Under the pieces are notes generated by a model, which was not told the DNA's origin, did not search any database, and saw nothing but the letters and a program-made list of their open reading frames with translations. Shown here in pieces: positions 62,651-64,000 of a stretch of DNA of 64,000 nt. The translations under genes were made by a program, and so were the position numbers. Position 1 is the stretch's first letter. Each line of letters starts with the position of its first letter. Source of the stretch: Enterospora canceri (lineage: Eukaryota; Microsporidia; Enterocytozoonidae); contig LWDP01000004.1 in assembly GCA_002087915.1 (NCBI GenBank), forward strand, positions 1-64,000. The letters run 5' to 3'.

Positions 62651-63184
62651 TTACTGTAAATCATTCTTGTTGTATATCAGCCCAATATAGAAGTGTTCTG
62701 CACTGGTTTCAAGCAGAATGTTACCAGCCAGAAAGTCAATGCCGACTGTCATGGCATATGCTGCATCAAGAAGCATTCCATTAGTGAATTTGCCATCAAA
62801 TAATTCTGATACGTTTTCTATAGACGCCAATCCCTTGAAATTCAGCTGATTGTTGGTCACGAAGACGAATGGAACTGGAACATGGAGCAAGGTCTCATAG
62901 AATGCGTCGTAATCTGTGTTAGAATTGCTCTGTTTGATAGCAATATTCTTCTTAACACTTGATAGTGGCAATACACCGCAATAGAATCCATTTGATTCAT
63001 TTACGGTAGCAGCAATTTTATTTGAAAGTGGCGTCTTTGAGTATAATCCATAGACGTACAGCTCATGATTCTGCTTATAATAGTTCAATACAGTCTGATC
63101 CTGCTCCTTGAATCGCGCATACAGCTCTGGAAACACTGAATTTGAGACTGTTCTGCCTTCGAATAATTTTCGAACATTCACCAT
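62651..63184 (-). CDS. Hypothetical protein, possible MPN-like fold
   Basis: The start at 63184 follows CCCCCAATAAA. The 177 residues have alternating strands and helices (ELYVYGLYSKTPLSNKI, FYCGVLPLSS, VPFVFVTNNQLNFKG) that loosely fit an MPN fold, as in eIF3f, eIF3h or Rpn8, but the JAMM residues are not evident. The function is left open. Confidence 0.65.
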   Translation of the reverse strand: MVNVRKLFEGRTVSNSVFPELYARFKEQDQTVLNYYKQNHELYVYGLYSKTPLSNKIAATVNESNGFYCGVLPLSSVKKNIAIKQSNSNTDYDAFYETLLHVPVPFVFVTNNQLNFKGLASIENVSELFDGKFTNGMLLDAAYAMTVGIDFLAGNILLETSAEHFYIGLIYNKNDLQ

Positions 63185-63241
63185 TTTATTGGGGGATATT
63201 CTGGTTGAATTGAATTAGGCAACAATAAAGTGGTGAATATT

Positions 63242-63766
63242 TTACTCTCTGGATCCAAAATAGTACAATGCTGTACAAATTAGAATCAATTCCCTCATAA
63301 ATGGAATAGAACTGATCCAAATTGTTGGCATTCCAAAGAAGGGCACGTATCCCAGTACAGTCGTCTCCATGTCCTCTGGATTCAGAACCTTCTGTCCAGG
63401 CCTATAGAGAGAGACGTCATCACCTGCGTTATTGTCACCTTTGGTGAGACACTGGTTTGTGGTCATGTCTTCTTTTATGACCCTATGCACAATTGGAATG
63501 GATCCACGCCTGATTGAATAGACGGAGGTGTCTCCAACATGAAATGGTCTGCTTCCATCTCTCGACCTGTGTCCTAGAAGCAAAATGTCTCCTCTTTTGA
63601 ATCCTGGCTCCATTGACTGCGTCAACACACAGACAATTGGAGAGTCGTTCCTATAGACGCAACAGAATGCTTTCCACGTGAAATAGGACCCAATCACAGA
63701 GTAAGAGGCGCTGATAGACTGCTTGATGCTCTGTCTCAAGTTCAAGTTTCTAAGACCAAACAGCAT
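63242..63766 (-). CDS. SEC11: Signal peptidase complex catalytic subunit Sec11
   Basis: The 174-residue enzyme has serine S51 in TQSMEPGFKRGD, histidine H94 in PIVHRVI and the aspartates of KGDNNAGDD, the Ser-His-Asp centre of ER signal peptidase. An N-terminal hydrophobic region (about 20-40) and a C-terminal one (LILICTALYYFG) anchor it. It removes signal peptides from proteins such as those in the two secreted islands. The start at 63766 follows AACCCTGA. Confidence 0.94.
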   Translation of the reverse strand: MLFGLRNLNLRQSIKQSISASYSVIGSYFTWKAFCCVYRNDSPIVCVLTQSMEPGFKRGDILLLGHRSRDGSRPFHVGDTSVYSIRRGSIPIVHRVIKEDMTTNQCLTKGDNNAGDDVSLYRPGQKVLNPEDMETTVLGYVPFFGMPTIWISSIPFMRELILICTALYYFGSRE

Positions 63767-63799
63767 TCAGGGTTAAATAAGCTTAAATCACCCAATTTA

Positions 63800-64000
63800 T
63801 TAGTAGTAGGTTGCATCTTCTGCTGCAACATAGTTGCCCATGATTCCGTAGTCCTGGAGCATTCTCAGTGTTATTGGATCCACGTCCATCTTGTCTACGT
63901 CCATTACGCCCTCTGATGGGATGAATGACTCTTTTCGCTCCTTTTCCTCCTCATGCGCCTTAATGTGCACGTTCTTCACCTCTCCCTTCTGAATGCGCTT
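63800..64000 (-). CDS. RPS17: 40S ribosomal protein S17 (eS17), C-terminal part
   Basis: The last 66 codons of a gene that continues beyond the right edge are visible. QKGEVKNVHIKAHEEEKERK and the VDPITLRMLQDYG segment match eS17. The stop TAA is at 63802-63800. The N-terminus and start are not in the window. eS17 lies at the head of the small subunit. Confidence 0.85.
   Translation of the reverse strand, partial: KRIQKGEVKNVHIKAHEEEKERKESFIPSEGVMDVDKMDVDPITLRMLQDYGIMGNYVAAEDATYY

Overview
The window is a dense, essentially intron-free eukaryotic genome segment that reads as a microsporidian. The evidence is direct. About 65 genes are packed into 64 kb, many proteins are shortened (single-unit ubiquitin, Nar1 of 290 residues, SGT1 without TPR, Orc1/Cdc6 of 281 residues), and convergent neighbours overlap or abut. 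Nearly every start codon has a CCC (or CC) block 0-15 bases upstream, the hallmark of microsporidian start regions. I used that motif to choose starts, often downstream of the longest possible ORF. The standard code is used, and no tRNA, rRNA, CRISPR or transposon was recognised. The species cannot be fixed from the sequence.

Layout. 0-2 kb: a partial AT-hook protein and an eIF3c-like gene interrupted by an unmerged 421-base assembly overlap with one N. 2-10 kb: a membrane protein, RPL9/uL6, a weak Nse1 candidate, a B-type cyclin, CCT6, another membrane protein, a PP2A B55 subunit and a Qa-SNARE. 10-13 kb: a co-oriented run of Nar1, Orc1/Cdc6, APC10 and SGT1. 12.7-13.9 kb: a divergent pair of homeobox genes, one typical and one TALE, an arrangement like fungal HD1/HD2 mating-type loci. 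14-28 kb: Nup155/Nup170, Tsr1 (nine bases from a divergent neighbour), TyrRS, RIO1, a CAP-Gly protein, a POT1-like protein, a membrane pseudokinase, a YEATS protein and PCNA.

28.5-32.9 kb and 39.7-43 kb are two AT-rich, gene-sparse islands. They carry short signal-peptide proteins predicted to be coiled-coil, with a nonsense-interrupted copy, gene relics and repeats. These are the lineage-specific, probably host-facing parts of the window. Between and after them lie housekeeping genes: Cbf5, a HEAT-like protein, a CxxC-ladder membrane protein, Ulp1, an eIF3b-like protein, a Tom40-like barrel, Mak21/Noc1, a Jac1/HscB-like protein lacking HPD, NOG1, a Brix candidate, a secreted protein kinase, MCM6, a type I membrane protein, a RhoGAP-like protein and a GCP candidate. 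The window ends with an NIF/FCP-like phosphatase, RPS6, a BIR protein, glucose-6-phosphate isomerase, ubiquitin, eL8, Sec11 and the C-terminus of eS17.

Functional themes are ribosome biogenesis (Tsr1, RIO1, Cbf5, NOG1, Mak21, Brix candidate), replication and chromosome biology (Orc1/Cdc6, MCM6, PCNA, POT1-like, YEATS, cyclin, APC10, BIR), and the reduced mitosome/Fe-S system (Tom40-like, Jac1-like, Nar1). An outward-facing layer consists of signal-peptide or membrane proteins, including one secreted kinase and one membrane-anchored pseudokinase.
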